Assembly (NCBI GenBank): GCA_964404895.1
Contig: CAYOLV010000001.1
Coordinates: forward strand, 620,001-684,000
DNA: 64,000 nucleotides
Origin: JBGSUZ01 sp964404895
Lineage (GTDB): Bacteria; Bacillota; Clostridia; Peptostreptococcales; Acidaminobacteraceae
Direction: 5' to 3'
In this document: piece after piece, positions 41,207 through 50,961 of the stretch
Layout: each line of letters opens with the position of its first letter
Position numbering within the stretch: the first letter of the stretch is position 1
Notes under the pieces: model-generated
Database searches by the model: none
The model's input: only the letters and a program-made list of their open reading frames with translations
What the model was told of the DNA's origin: nothing
Translations under genes and position numbers: made by a program

Positions 41207-41542
41207 ATGTCAAGTTTACCAAATTGCCCAAAATGTAAGTCGGAATATACCTATGAAGACGGAGACCATCTCGTCTGTCCTGAATGTGCCCATGAATGGA
41301 CATTAGGTAGCGCCGATGTTACAGATGAACTCGTCGTTAAGGATGCCAATGGGAACATTTTAAAAGATGGGGATACTGTAACAGTCATTAAAGATTTAAA
41401 AGTGAAGGGCAGCTCTGCTCCATTAAAAATAGGAACCAAGGTTAAAAACATTAGACTGGTAGACGGAGATCATAACATCGATTGCAAAATAGATGGGTTT
41501 GGCGCTATGTCACTTAAGTCTGAATACGTTAAAAAAGCATAG
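41207..41542 (+). CDS. Zinc-ribbon YjdM/PhnA-family protein
   Basis: The start at 41207 follows GGAGG by 7 bases. The 111-residue protein has an N-terminal zinc ribbon (CPKC and CPEC, residues 7-28) and the SH3-like C-terminal domain typical of YjdM (formerly PhnA). Despite the old name, it is not a phosphonoacetate hydrolase; the biochemical role is unclear. It is a single gene with its own terminator. Confidence 0.93.
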   Translation: MSSLPNCPKCKSEYTYEDGDHLVCPECAHEWTLGSADVTDELVVKDANGNILKDGDTVTVIKDLKVKGSSAPLKIGTKVKNIRLVDGDHNIDCKIDGFGAMSLKSEYVKKA

Positions 41543-41552
41543 TTTTTTTAGA

Positions 41553-41580
41553 TAAGCAGAGTAATCTGCTTTTTTTTTTT
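41553..41580 (+). terminator. Terminator of the yjdM-like gene
   Basis: AAGCAGA and TCTGCTT form a 7-bp stem with loop GTAA, followed by about ten Ts. Confidence 0.9.
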
Positions 41581-41667
41581 GCAAAAAAACCAGTGGCGAC
41601 TCACGATAAAAATTGGGTAAAAGGAAAAAGGAGTCTAAATAAACTGAGTTTATAAAGGGGTGTCAGT

Positions 41668-44100
41668 ATGAAAAAAATAAGTCAAAAAATCATGTTGTCT
41701 ATTTTTGTAAGTACTTTCTTGCTTGCAGGCGTACTGATGCTGACCTTCAATCTAGTAGGCAATCGGATCATCTCCGACGAAATACGGGAAAAAAATCAGT
41801 GGTTTTTAGAAAGTCAAGTTCAAAAAATGAATCAGCTCTATGGAACGTCTGAACAGGCGGTATTAGCCATGTCTTCCCTTATTACAGACGGCATTGATTA
41901 TGCTCGTTTTACTACAGACCCTGATTATGCCGAAGCATTTATCAAAAGTCGTGAGCGCATCCTCTTGAATTTTTCTAATCAAGATGAAGCATTGATGAGT
42001 ATTTATACATATTTTGATCCAGAAATAAGCCAGAGGGTTAATTCCTTATGGTTTGTCAGAGATGAAAGCACGGGTGAAATGGTGCTGACTCCAGATGATT
42101 CCGCCGTTGAAGAGTTTGTGAGAACCAATGAAGACATGCTTTGGTATTACGGTCCAATAGATGCCAAAGGCATGTACTGGACGCCTCTTTATGTGGACAG
42201 TGACCTCAATATTGCCATGATTTCTTGCACCTATCCTCTTTATGTGGACGGTGAAATTGTGGGGATGGTGGGCGTGGATATTAATTTTAGCGCTTTTAGT
42301 GAGGCACTCGATAACATGAAGATGGGTAAAAGTGGCTTTGCAGCAATGGTGGACCCTGATGGGACAGTTTTATCCCATCCTAAAATTGAACAAGGGAGCA
42401 GCCTTTTAGAAGCGGAAGGCGGTATATATGCACCCCTTTATGAGGAAATGATAAAGAAGGAGCAGGGTGCGTACGTCTATAGTTTAAATGGGGACCAGCA
42501 TTTAGTTTCATTTACAAAAGCCCTGAACGGCAAGTTCTTCCTCTTCGACATGCTTCAGTCAGAAATGTATAACCAACTGAGAATTATGCAATACAGTATG
42601 GCATTTATTGCGGGCTTCGGTATAATGGTTGCCCTCTTTTTCTCCTCTGTGTTAGGCCGTTCCATTGGCAAACCTATTGCAAAACTTTCTAATGCAGCTG
42701 AACAGCTTGCTGTAGGCGATGTAGACGTCAAATTAGAAATAGACAGCAATGATGAAGTCGGTCAATTGGTGAAGTCTTTTGTTAAAATGACTGAGAATAT
42801 GAAGCACAATACAAAGGCAATGGAAAAAATAGCTGCAGGTTCACTCCAAGTTGAAGTCGTGCCAAAATCTGAGAAAGATGTTCAAAGCAAAGCAATGATT
42901 CAAATGATAGAAGCCATACAAACCCTAATCAAAGACCTAGACGAGTTGGCTGTTTCTGCAATTGCAGGAAACTTAGATAAGCGCGCTGATGCTAGTCTTC
43001 ATGGTGGCGATTATGCTAAAATTATTTTAGGGGTCAATCGCATATTGGATGCGGTGATTTTACCTGTAAAAGAGGCCGCAGATGTTCTTAAAGCAATGTC
43101 TAACGGAGATTTGAAAATTAGGGTTATTGGAGAATATCAAGGAGATCATGCTGAAATAAAAACATCGCTCAACAGTACACTAGAAGCCCTTTCAAATTAT
43201 GTGAGCGATATTGCCTATTACCTCACAGCCATCTCTCATTCAAATTTAGAGCTTGAAGTGCAGGGTGAATATAAAGGGGATTTTGTCCAAATTAAAAATG
43301 CCTTAAATGAGATTATTCAATCCTTAAATAAAATTCTTGGCGATATGAACCAAGCGGCAGATTTTGTGACTTCAGGTGCTCAACAAGTTTCTGACAGTAG
43401 CAAATCTCTATCACAAGGCGCTATACAGCAGGCTTCCAATATTGAAGAACTCACCTTGTCACTGAGTCGCATTGCAGAACAGACAAAGAACAGTGCCAGC
43501 AACGCCAATTTGACCAATGATATGATCCATTTGACTAAAGAAAATGCCGCCAAAGGCAACGAACAGATGAATGAAATGGTAACCGCCATGTCAGACATAG
43601 ACGCCTCCTCTCAGCAAATTTCAAATATTATTAAATTGATAGACGAAATTGCATTCCAAACCAATATTTTGGCACTGAATGCCGCTGTTGAAGCTGCCAG
43701 AGCTGGCGACCATGGTAAAGGGTTCGCAGTGGTAGCAGAAGAAGTACGGAACTTGGCTTCAAGGAGTGCACTTGCAGCACAAGAGTCTGCTATAATAATA
43801 GAGGGTTCCCTCAATAAAGTGGGTCATGGGACTCAATTGGCCAAAGAAACTGCCATCGCTTTAACAGAAATTATTGAGGGCATCAGGCAGGCTTCAGATT
43901 TGGTTGAAGATATTGCCGCAGCTTCTAATATACAAGCTTCTGAAATTAGTCGAATTAATTTGGGGATAGAGCAACTTTCTCGCGTCATCCAAAACACTTC
44001 AGCATCCTCAGAAGAAAGTGCTGCGACGAGTCAAGAGTTACTGGCTCAAGCAGGGGTTTTGAAAAAAATGGCAGCACAGTTTAGACTTAAACGACCATAG
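41668..44100 (+). CDS. Methyl-accepting chemotaxis protein with dCache sensor
   Basis: An 810-residue chemoreceptor: membrane helix at residues 9-31, dCache domain to about 300 (with YYGPIDAKGMYWTPLY and GMVGVDINF), second helix near 308-330, HAMP near 330-385, further HAMP-like repeats to about 550 (the repeated GDYAKI, GDHAEI and GDFVQI segments), and the signalling domain with IDEIAFQTNILALNAAVEAA near 655. The amino-acid-binding residues of the first chemoreceptor are not conserved, so the ligand differs. The poly-HAMP insert is larger than usual. Confidence 0.92.
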   Translation: MKKISQKIMLSIFVSTFLLAGVLMLTFNLVGNRIISDEIREKNQWFLESQVQKMNQLYGTSEQAVLAMSSLITDGIDYARFTTDPDYAEAFIKSRERILLNFSNQDEALMSIYTYFDPEISQRVNSLWFVRDESTGEMVLTPDDSAVEEFVRTNEDMLWYYGPIDAKGMYWTPLYVDSDLNIAMISCTYPLYVDGEIVGMVGVDINFSAFSEALDNMKMGKSGFAAMVDPDGTVLSHPKIEQGSSLLEAEGGIYAPLYEEMIKKEQGAYVYSLNGDQHLVSFTKALNGKFFLFDMLQSEMYNQLRIMQYSMAFIAGFGIMVALFFSSVLGRSIGKPIAKLSNAAEQLAVGDVDVKLEIDSNDEVGQLVKSFVKMTENMKHNTKAMEKIAAGSLQVEVVPKSEKDVQSKAMIQMIEAIQTLIKDLDELAVSAIAGNLDKRADASLHGGDYAKIILGVNRILDAVILPVKEAADVLKAMSNGDLKIRVIGEYQGDHAEIKTSLNSTLEALSNYVSDIAYYLTAISHSNLELEVQGEYKGDFVQIKNALNEIIQSLNKILGDMNQAADFVTSGAQQVSDSSKSLSQGAIQQASNIEELTLSLSRIAEQTKNSASNANLTNDMIHLTKENAAKGNEQMNEMVTAMSDIDASSQQISNIIKLIDEIAFQTNILALNAAVEAARAGDHGKGFAVVAEEVRNLASRSALAAQESAIIIEGSLNKVGHGTQLAKETAIALTEIIEGIRQASDLVEDIAAASNIQASEISRINLGIEQLSRVIQNTSASSEESAATSQELLAQAGVLKKMAAQFRLKRP

Positions 44101-44145
44101 CCGATTCCCCCTAGGGTGATTGGCACATCTAGGGAGGGCATGAAA

Positions 44146-45009
44146 ATGGAGTTACAGCAAAGTCAGCAGTCCAAAATGCATTTAAAGTCAGTCATCTATG
44201 TTGCAGTTGCGGCAATTTTGTGGAGTACAGCAGGTTTGTTTATCAAATGGGTTCAGTGGCCGCCCGTTGCCATCGCAGGGATACGAAGTGGTATCGCTGG
44301 ATTGGTAATTCTTTTTTATTGGATTTTTACATATAAACAATTACCACCCCTACCCAATATAAAAAAGAGTTTTGGCGCCTTAAATTACGCCACTTTGGTC
44401 ATGCTTTTTGTCTTTGCAAATAAGTTGACTACGGCAGCAAATGCCATTTTATTACAATTTTCAGCACCTATCTGGGTCATGATTTTAGGCGCTATATTCT
44501 TAAAAGAACCCATCCGAAGAAAAGATTTATTGACCGTATGTTTGGTTCTCGGAGGCATGGGGCTCTTCTTTTTAGGCGATTTAGGTTCAGGGAGTATGCT
44601 GGGAAATGGGCTAGCCATACTCAGTGGTGTAGCCATGGCAATTATGGTCATTTCATTAAAAGGGGTCAAGACAGGATCACCCCTTGAAATTGTCTTTTGG
44701 GGAAACGTTGTGACCTTCGTAATAGGCATTCCATTCTATGGCCAGATTACTTTTGATCAAATGAGTATCATTGGTATACTACTTTTGGGTATTTTTCAAT
44801 TGGGAACAGCTTACATATTTTATGCAAAGGGCATTCAACATGTTACCGCGTTGGATGGCATTTTAATTACAGTTCTTGAGCCTTTGCTTAATCCTGTTTG
44901 GGTATTTTTATTTAATGGAGAGCAACCTACTATTTTTGCCGTTTTAGGTGGGGTAGTGGTCCTCAGCTCAGTTACTTATCACAGTCTGAGAGCAGAAGCA
45001 AAGTCCTAA
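44146..45009 (+). CDS. EamA/DMT-family transporter
   Basis: The ATG at 44146 is 8 bases after GGGAGG; nearer starts are too close. The 287-residue protein has ten hydrophobic segments in two EamA repeats (WSTAGLFIKW near 24; a second repeat from about 145). It would export or import small metabolites such as amino acids. It lies between the chemoreceptor and the hybrid kinase genes with gaps below 50 bp, so all three may be co-expressed. Confidence 0.9.
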   Translation: MELQQSQQSKMHLKSVIYVAVAAILWSTAGLFIKWVQWPPVAIAGIRSGIAGLVILFYWIFTYKQLPPLPNIKKSFGALNYATLVMLFVFANKLTTAANAILLQFSAPIWVMILGAIFLKEPIRRKDLLTVCLVLGGMGLFFLGDLGSGSMLGNGLAILSGVAMAIMVISLKGVKTGSPLEIVFWGNVVTFVIGIPFYGQITFDQMSIIGILLLGIFQLGTAYIFYAKGIQHVTALDGILITVLEPLLNPVWVFLFNGEQPTIFAVLGGVVVLSSVTYHSLRAEAKS

Positions 45010-45026
45010 AGGAGAGGTGAAGTTTC

Positions 45027-47750
45027 ATGAATGAAAGTGAGCATTTTCGTAAGTTATTTGACTTAATGCCAAACGCCATTATCGTGGTTAACGACACCTT
45101 AAAAATATTAAGAGCCAATCAAGCTTTCATTGAAATGTTTCAATTTGAAAATCACGACAATGAAGAAGAGGATACTATAGGGAATGTCATGAAGTGTATT
45201 CGCAGCTTTGAAAGCGGCTGTGGGAACGCTTTAGATTGCAAACTATGCAGTGTTCGGTCAGAACTGACTAAAATGATTCAAAATGGAGAAGTGGTCAGAA
45301 ACAAAATTGCAGAAATGTCTTTTTTGAGAAACGGGCAACCAGAGAAGTTTTGGTTAAGTCTCTGTGCTATGCCGTATTGGCTAGACGATCAAAATTGTTT
45401 TGTGGTAACTTTTGAAGATGTAACAGATCGAATGGTCTTTGAAAGAAGTATTTTACAAGCAAGAAAGGCTAACTTAAAGCTTCTTGACAGCCTGCCTGTC
45501 ATGATTTATAGAATCGATAGAGAAAATAATTGCAACTTTATCAATCAAACGTTTAAACAATATATGCCTATCACGGAGAATGGTTTTTTATCTGCTTTGA
45601 AAGCCCATATGAGTCAAGAAGATTATCTTAAATTTGACAATGAGTTAAACAGCAGCATCCGTGAACAAAGAGATTTTAATATTGAAGTGCAAATCTTGTC
45701 ACCTTATAAGATGTACCGCGCAGTTCTCGGGCTGGGGAAACCTGTTTACGACAGCCAAAATCAGTATGATGGCATGATAGGTATTTTTCTTGACATCCAT
45801 GATGCCAAAATGGCTGAAACCCTGTATAAAAATAGTTTAAATAAATATTTTTCGCTTTTTCAAAATATGGAAAGCAGTATCAGTTATCATAAATTAATAT
45901 TTGATGAAAATGGTAAAGTCGTTGATTCCTCCATTGTAGAAATGAACTTGGAAACTTATCGCATTTTTGGCAATGAGAAAAAAATGGAGATTGGTTCAAA
46001 ACTCAGCGAAATTGATTTGTTCAGCGAAAATGAACGACAATTGCTACTTAGCTTTTTCCAACGTGTAGTTGAAAGTGGCGAAAATATTCAATTGAGAGAA
46101 CACCATATCAAATCTATTGATAAATGGATTGAAATTGCCATTTACAGCCCAGAAGAAAATTACATCACCCTTTTAATCAGTGATATCGACTTCAAGAAAA
46201 AAGCTGAAATTGAACTGATTTTAGCAAAGGAACGGTCGGAGACTGCAAATAAAGCAAAGAGTGAGTTTCTTGCAAACATGAGTCATGAAATTCGGACGCC
46301 GCTGAATGGCATTGTTGGGATGATTGACTTGACTCTCATGGGAGAACTGACACCTGAACACAGAGATAATCTGTTGACGGCAAAAGATTGCGTAGGGACT
46401 CTCATAGACTTGATCAACGATGTTCTTGATTTTTCAAAAATTGAAGCGGGTAAGATGCGTGTCGATTCCCATCATTTTGAACTGAATAAGGTCATCGAAG
46501 AAGCGGTTAAAATGCACTTGAAACATGCGAAAGAAAAGGGACTTGACCTAAATGTGGTTTATGAGCATTTGGTAACGCCTAATTTGACAGGTGACAGTAC
46601 TCGCATTAAGCAAATTCTTAATAATTTACTGGGAAATGCCATCAAGTTTACTAAAAAAGGCAGCGTCAGAGTGATTGTGAATGAAGTTCCTACTCAAACG
46701 ATGGAACTGGTTGAACTCACAATAGCTGTAGAAGACACAGGAATCGGTATAGCCAAGGAAAAGCAGAACTTGCTGTTTAACAGCTTTACTCAAATAGACG
46801 GTTCTTATACGCGGGAATATGGTGGAACAGGGCTGGGTTTAGTTATTTCAAAACAACTGACCGAAATGATGTCTGGAAAGCTAAGTTTTACCAGTGAGGA
46901 AGGTGTAGGCAGTCGTTTCCAAGTCGCTATTCCGTTGAGAACCAGTGCTTGGGAAAATACAGCCCCTGAACAAGACATTAAGGTTGAGGAAGTCCGTAAA
47001 AAGAGAATGATTTTATTGGTAGAAGACGACCGTATCAATCAAATTGTCATAGATAAAATGCTGAGAAGTGAAGGTTATGAAGTTGACTTAGCAATCAACG
47101 GGATAGAGGCAATCCAAAAGAGCATGTACAAGCCCTATGATGCGATTTTAATGGATATTCAAATGCCTGTTTTAGACGGTCTCAATGCCACGAAACAAAT
47201 TAGATCCAGTAGAGATATGAATGCAGAGACCCCGGTCATCGCATTGACTGCCTTTGCCCTAAAAGGGGATGAAGAGAAGTTTTTGGAGGCGGGAATGGAT
47301 GCCTATCTGTCAAAACCTGTAGACAAAACACTTTTAGCTCTAACGATTGAAAAGCTTGTGCAAGAAAGGCGTTTAGAATTAGAGCGCAGAATGGCTGAGG
47401 TCGAGGATAATGCTTCAGATAAAGATTGGATGGAGGTACTGACTAAACCCATTTCGGAGAGAAGAACAAATGAAAATCTTACAGATTTTACGGAGCTTAG
47501 AGAAAGACAAGATCAGATATTGAAAATATTCAAAGAGGGCAATTTGCCTATGTTGGAAGTTGTGGTACATCAACTTAAAAATCAGTTTGATGCCCTTGGG
47601 GAAATGGAACTTAAGCGTTTGGCTTTAAAAATAGAATTAGAGTTGAGAAAGGGTCAAACAGATAAACTGGAAAACTATATCAGTCAATTAACTCACGCAC
47701 TAGAGGGGTGGATGACCCAAGAATTAAGTGTAAATTCTATCACTGATTAG
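45027..47750 (+). CDS. PAS hybrid sensor histidine kinase / response regulator
   Basis: A 907-residue soluble hybrid kinase without membrane helices. It has two to three PAS-type domains over residues 1-390, including a Cys-rich insert (CGNALDCKLC near 65-80) that could bind a cofactor, the phospho-acceptor helix NMSHEIRTPLNG with H420, an HATPase domain with DTGIGIAKEK and GGTGLGL, then a receiver domain with D710 (MDIQMPVLDG) and the conserved Lys in LSKPVDK. A C-terminal helical region could be a phosphotransfer domain, but I see no clear HPt His. The output is likely phosphorelay. Confidence 0.9.
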   Translation: MNESEHFRKLFDLMPNAIIVVNDTLKILRANQAFIEMFQFENHDNEEEDTIGNVMKCIRSFESGCGNALDCKLCSVRSELTKMIQNGEVVRNKIAEMSFLRNGQPEKFWLSLCAMPYWLDDQNCFVVTFEDVTDRMVFERSILQARKANLKLLDSLPVMIYRIDRENNCNFINQTFKQYMPITENGFLSALKAHMSQEDYLKFDNELNSSIREQRDFNIEVQILSPYKMYRAVLGLGKPVYDSQNQYDGMIGIFLDIHDAKMAETLYKNSLNKYFSLFQNMESSISYHKLIFDENGKVVDSSIVEMNLETYRIFGNEKKMEIGSKLSEIDLFSENERQLLLSFFQRVVESGENIQLREHHIKSIDKWIEIAIYSPEENYITLLISDIDFKKKAEIELILAKERSETANKAKSEFLANMSHEIRTPLNGIVGMIDLTLMGELTPEHRDNLLTAKDCVGTLIDLINDVLDFSKIEAGKMRVDSHHFELNKVIEEAVKMHLKHAKEKGLDLNVVYEHLVTPNLTGDSTRIKQILNNLLGNAIKFTKKGSVRVIVNEVPTQTMELVELTIAVEDTGIGIAKEKQNLLFNSFTQIDGSYTREYGGTGLGLVISKQLTEMMSGKLSFTSEEGVGSRFQVAIPLRTSAWENTAPEQDIKVEEVRKKRMILLVEDDRINQIVIDKMLRSEGYEVDLAINGIEAIQKSMYKPYDAILMDIQMPVLDGLNATKQIRSSRDMNAETPVIALTAFALKGDEEKFLEAGMDAYLSKPVDKTLLALTIEKLVQERRLELERRMAEVEDNASDKDWMEVLTKPISERRTNENLTDFTELRERQDQILKIFKEGNLPMLEVVVHQLKNQFDALGEMELKRLALKIELELRKGQTDKLENYISQLTHALEGWMTQELSVNSITD

Positions 47751-47764
47751 CAGGAGGCAATGGT

Positions 47765-48397
47765 TTGAATAAGGACGTATTGAAACTTTACTTAATTACA
47801 GATGAAAACGCTCTTCAACAGAGCACTTTGGCAGAGGCGGTAAAAGTCGCTTTAGAAAATGGGGTTACTTGTTTGCAATACAGGGAAAAAGCTAAGAACT
47901 CTGCTGATAAAATGGAAGAAGCTCAGAAATTGTTGGAAATAGCAAGGGCTTATGAAGTCCCATTTATTATCAATGACGACATTGATTTGGCCATAGCAAT
48001 CAACGCTGATGGGGTTCACTTGGGACAAGGGGACATGGAAGCGGGCAAAGCAAGACAACTTCTTGGAGCAGATAAGATTATAGGCGTTACAGCCAAGACC
48101 CTTGAACAGGCGACAGCAGCTGAAAAAGCGGGTGCCGACTATATTGGCGTTGGTGCAGTTTTTCCTACCAGCACTAAGTCAGATGCCAAGGCGCTTTCCA
48201 TGGCAGCTTTATGTGAAATTATACAAGGGGTAGAAATTCCAGCGGTTGCCATAGGTGGTATACATGAAAAAAATGTGTCTCAATTATTGGGAAGCGGTAT
48301 TTCAGGTATTGCAGTTGTTTCAGGGATTTTATCTCAACCAGATATAGCAGCAGCTACAAGAATATTAGGCAATTGGGAGTTGGAGGGTCAGCAATGA
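47765..48397 (+). CDS. thiE: Thiamine-phosphate synthase
   Basis: The start is a TTG at 47765 with AGGAGG 8-9 bases upstream. The 210-residue TIM barrel has LYLITDE, QYREK near 39, FIINDDIDLAIAINADGVHLGQGD, GVGAVFPTSTK and VAIGGI, all hallmark ThiE motifs. It joins the pyrimidine and thiazole phosphates to form thiamine phosphate. The thiD gene overlaps its stop (ATGA). No TPP riboswitch precedes it. Confidence 0.95.
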   Translation: MNKDVLKLYLITDENALQQSTLAEAVKVALENGVTCLQYREKAKNSADKMEEAQKLLEIARAYEVPFIINDDIDLAIAINADGVHLGQGDMEAGKARQLLGADKIIGVTAKTLEQATAAEKAGADYIGVGAVFPTSTKSDAKALSMAALCEIIQGVEIPAVAIGGIHEKNVSQLLGSGISGIAVVSGILSQPDIAAATRILGNWELEGQQ

Positions 48398-49167
48398 AGA
48401 AAGTTTTGACCATAGCAGGGTCTGATTGCAGCGGCGGCGCGGGTGTTCAAGCAGACCTAAAGACTATGATGGCCCACCAAGTCTATGGCATGAGTGTAAT
48501 TACAGCAGTAACGGCTCAAAATACTACAGGCGTCTTTGCTGTGGAGCCATTGTCAGGTGTAATGGTAGGTAAACAATTAGATGCAATTTTTACAGATTTG
48601 GAACCTGATGCCGTAAAAATTGGCATGATTGCTTCAAAGGAAATTGCTGAAGTAGTTGTGAGCAAACTCCTTCAATATGAGGCTAAAAACATTGTCATTG
48701 ACCCTGTCATGATTTCCACCAGTGGACACAGACTCCTAAGCCAGGAAGCTTGCCAAGTCCTTGTTGATCATCTGTTTAGTTTAGCGACAGTGATAACACC
48801 GAACCTTCCAGAAATGGAATTTTTAGAAGGAGTAGCTATTAAAACTTCCGAAGATATGGAAAAGTGTGGAAAAATATTTTATAAAAGACATAAGACTTCT
48901 GTGTTGATTAAAGGGGGACATTTTTCAGAAGGTGCAAATGACCTTCTTGTGGAAAATGGGAATTTGAAATGGTTCACCCACGAAAGAATCGACAACCCCA
49001 ACACCCATGGAACAGGGTGCACCCTTTCTTCTGCCATTGCCTGTCAATTAGCCCTTGGTAAATCCTTATCTGAATCGGTTTATCTGGCTAAAGTTTATTT
49101 AAGCAGATTAATTCAAGATAAAATGGACATTGGCAAAGGACGAGGACCACTCAATCATTGGAGCTAA
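48394..49167 (+). CDS. thiD: Hydroxymethylpyrimidine (phosphate) kinase
   Basis: The start at 48394 overlaps the thiE stop. The 257-residue ribokinase-fold enzyme has AGSDCSGGAGVQADLKT at residues 7-23, DPVMISTSGHRLL near 107 and the anion hole NTHGTGCTLSSAIA near 208. It phosphorylates HMP and HMP-phosphate for thiamine synthesis. Its stop overlaps the end of the convergent HD-GYP gene by 4 bp. Confidence 0.95.
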   Translation: MKKVLTIAGSDCSGGAGVQADLKTMMAHQVYGMSVITAVTAQNTTGVFAVEPLSGVMVGKQLDAIFTDLEPDAVKIGMIASKEIAEVVVSKLLQYEAKNIVIDPVMISTSGHRLLSQEACQVLVDHLFSLATVITPNLPEMEFLEGVAIKTSEDMEKCGKIFYKRHKTSVLIKGGHFSEGANDLLVENGNLKWFTHERIDNPNTHGTGCTLSSAIACQLALGKSLSESVYLAKVYLSRLIQDKMDIGKGRGPLNHWS

Positions 49168-50786
49168 TTTCCTTTATTTTCAAGGTGTTCATTCATCACG
49201 CGTCCCACTTCTAGTATCAGCTCGTCTACATTAGGCGGCGTATTCAACAGTGACCAAGTTTGATAAGCCTCAGGGGCAATTTGGATAAATACTTCTGCTA
49301 GGTCTGAATCGAAATGAGTACCTGAACCTTCTTGAATAATTTGAAGAGCTTCCTCTACGGTCATAGGGTCGCGGTATGAACGTTTAGAGGTAAGGGAGTC
49401 GAAGACATCGGCTAAAGCCACTATTTTTGCCCCTACTGGAATTTCATTCAGGGTCAGACCTTCAGGGTAGCCTTTCCCATCAACACGTTCATGATGGTAT
49501 TTAACAATATCTAATATAGGATCAAACACACTGGACATTTCTAAAATATTAGAACCTGTCACAGGGTGTTTTTTTATTTCGTCAAACTCTGTCTCTGAGA
49601 GTTTGCCAGGCTTATTGAGAATGTTGATGTCCACAGTGACTTTCCCTACATCGTGTAACAAACCGCTTAATTTTACGGTTTCAATGTCAGTAAAGTGAAT
49701 GGCTTTAGCCAGTTCCACTGAATAATGGGAAACCCGCTCTGAGTGACCTTTAGTATAATAATCGACTTCTTCTAGAGTTTTTACCAAAATAGAAATAATT
49801 TCCATATAATTCCGATTAATGTCCTGGTCGCGCTTGCTGAGTTGGTCTGAAAGATTGTTAATACATTCGCTCAGTTCATAAAAGTCTTGTGAAAATGATA
49901 AGTTCATCTTTGTGGAATAATCAGAATAAGTAATGGACTTGATCTGATCAATACTAGTTCTAAAATTATTAGATATTTTAAGAAGCATATATAAGAGAAC
50001 GATCATGCCTAGGACAAGCAAGCCTAAAATTACGTAGATTACTTGATTGGAACTGTCTAAAATCATGAAAGAAAGCTGCAAATTACTCACTTGAGTCTTA
50101 ATATGAGCAGACAAGTAGTGGCTTAGATTATCAAAATGTAAGTGTGTAATTTGAGGTTCCTTGCTGGGAATGTATGTGACAGACACATCTGCAATATTCT
50201 TAAACTGTTCTGAAATGACATTTTTAATAGCATTGTCCACCTGGCGACCTACAGCCATAAATCCGTATGTCTTAGTGGTTTCGCTGTTCGTGAGAGGCGT
50301 TATGCTGATCACGTAATGTGATTCATTATAAGTAACAAAAAAACTCACCAAGTCACTTTCTGTCAAATTGTCCCCAAGGTGGGCATACATTTGAGTATAT
50401 AGCTCTTCGGGCAAGGGACCGTAGGCTTCTGTAAAGCCATTAATGGCATTTTTAAGATAAATCAGATCAACTTCATAGGTAGAGTCTTCCACCAAATAAG
50501 CAGTAGCATTTGAATGAATCCAGTCTAAATCATTTCGATCAGTTGCCTCCACCAATTCAGTCCAATTGGAATGCGTCTTGGAAAGATTGCTTAACCGCTT
50601 GGCATTAGAAATAACCACATTTTCGATGGATAAGTCGACATCTGATGTGGTTTTAATCAATATTTCATTGTTTAATTCTCCTACCAAATAACGCGTGGCA
50701 AAAAACATACCCCAAAAGACAAAGATCATTGTGATGCCAACGAGTAATATGAGTTGAGACTGCAATCTTAGTTTATGAAATTTCAT
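49164..50786 (-). CDS. Membrane HD-GYP protein with CHASE4-like sensor
   Basis: The ATG at 50786 lies 8 bases after AGAGG. The 540-residue protein has a membrane helix (about residues 10-32), an extracellular CHASE4-like domain to about 240 (SNWTELVEATDRNDLDWI), a second helix near 250-272 and a C-terminal HD-GYP domain with HSERVSHY, GLLHDVGK and HHERVDGKGYPEGL. It should hydrolyse cyclic-di-GMP in response to an external signal and so favour motility. It is followed downstream by the convergent thiD. Confidence 0.9.
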   Translation of the reverse strand: MKFHKLRLQSQLILLVGITMIFVFWGMFFATRYLVGELNNEILIKTTSDVDLSIENVVISNAKRLSNLSKTHSNWTELVEATDRNDLDWIHSNATAYLVEDSTYEVDLIYLKNAINGFTEAYGPLPEELYTQMYAHLGDNLTESDLVSFFVTYNESHYVISITPLTNSETTKTYGFMAVGRQVDNAIKNVISEQFKNIADVSVTYIPSKEPQITHLHFDNLSHYLSAHIKTQVSNLQLSFMILDSSNQVIYVILGLLVLGMIVLLYMLLKISNNFRTSIDQIKSITYSDYSTKMNLSFSQDFYELSECINNLSDQLSKRDQDINRNYMEIISILVKTLEEVDYYTKGHSERVSHYSVELAKAIHFTDIETVKLSGLLHDVGKVTVDINILNKPGKLSETEFDEIKKHPVTGSNILEMSSVFDPILDIVKYHHERVDGKGYPEGLTLNEIPVGAKIVALADVFDSLTSKRSYRDPMTVEEALQIIQEGSGTHFDSDLAEVFIQIAPEAYQTWSLLNTPPNVDELILEVGRVMNEHLENKGN

Positions 50787-50883
50787 AGGCAAGTCCTCTT
50801 AATTGGAGTCAAAGTTATAAATTCAATATGTTTCATTATTTTAATAATACCATATTTTTTCAAAAGTATTCGCGTTTAGGCAT

Positions 50884-50920
50884 TAAAAAGCCCGAGGGCT
50901 TTATTAAAACCTTCGGGCTT
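50884..50920 (-). terminator. Terminator of the reverse chemoreceptor gene
   Basis: Read on the minus strand, AAGCCCGAAGG and CCCTCGGGCTT arms close a 10-12 base loop and are followed by TTTTTAATG. Confidence 0.85.
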
Positions 50921-50961
50921 AAGATTAGGAATGAGTAACTAATGAATGAGGTTGAAAAAAT

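Noticed and set aside
47700..47764. A TPP riboswitch ahead of thiE
   Set aside because: Only 14 bp separate the kinase stop from thiE, and no CTGAGA or THI-box sequence is visible.
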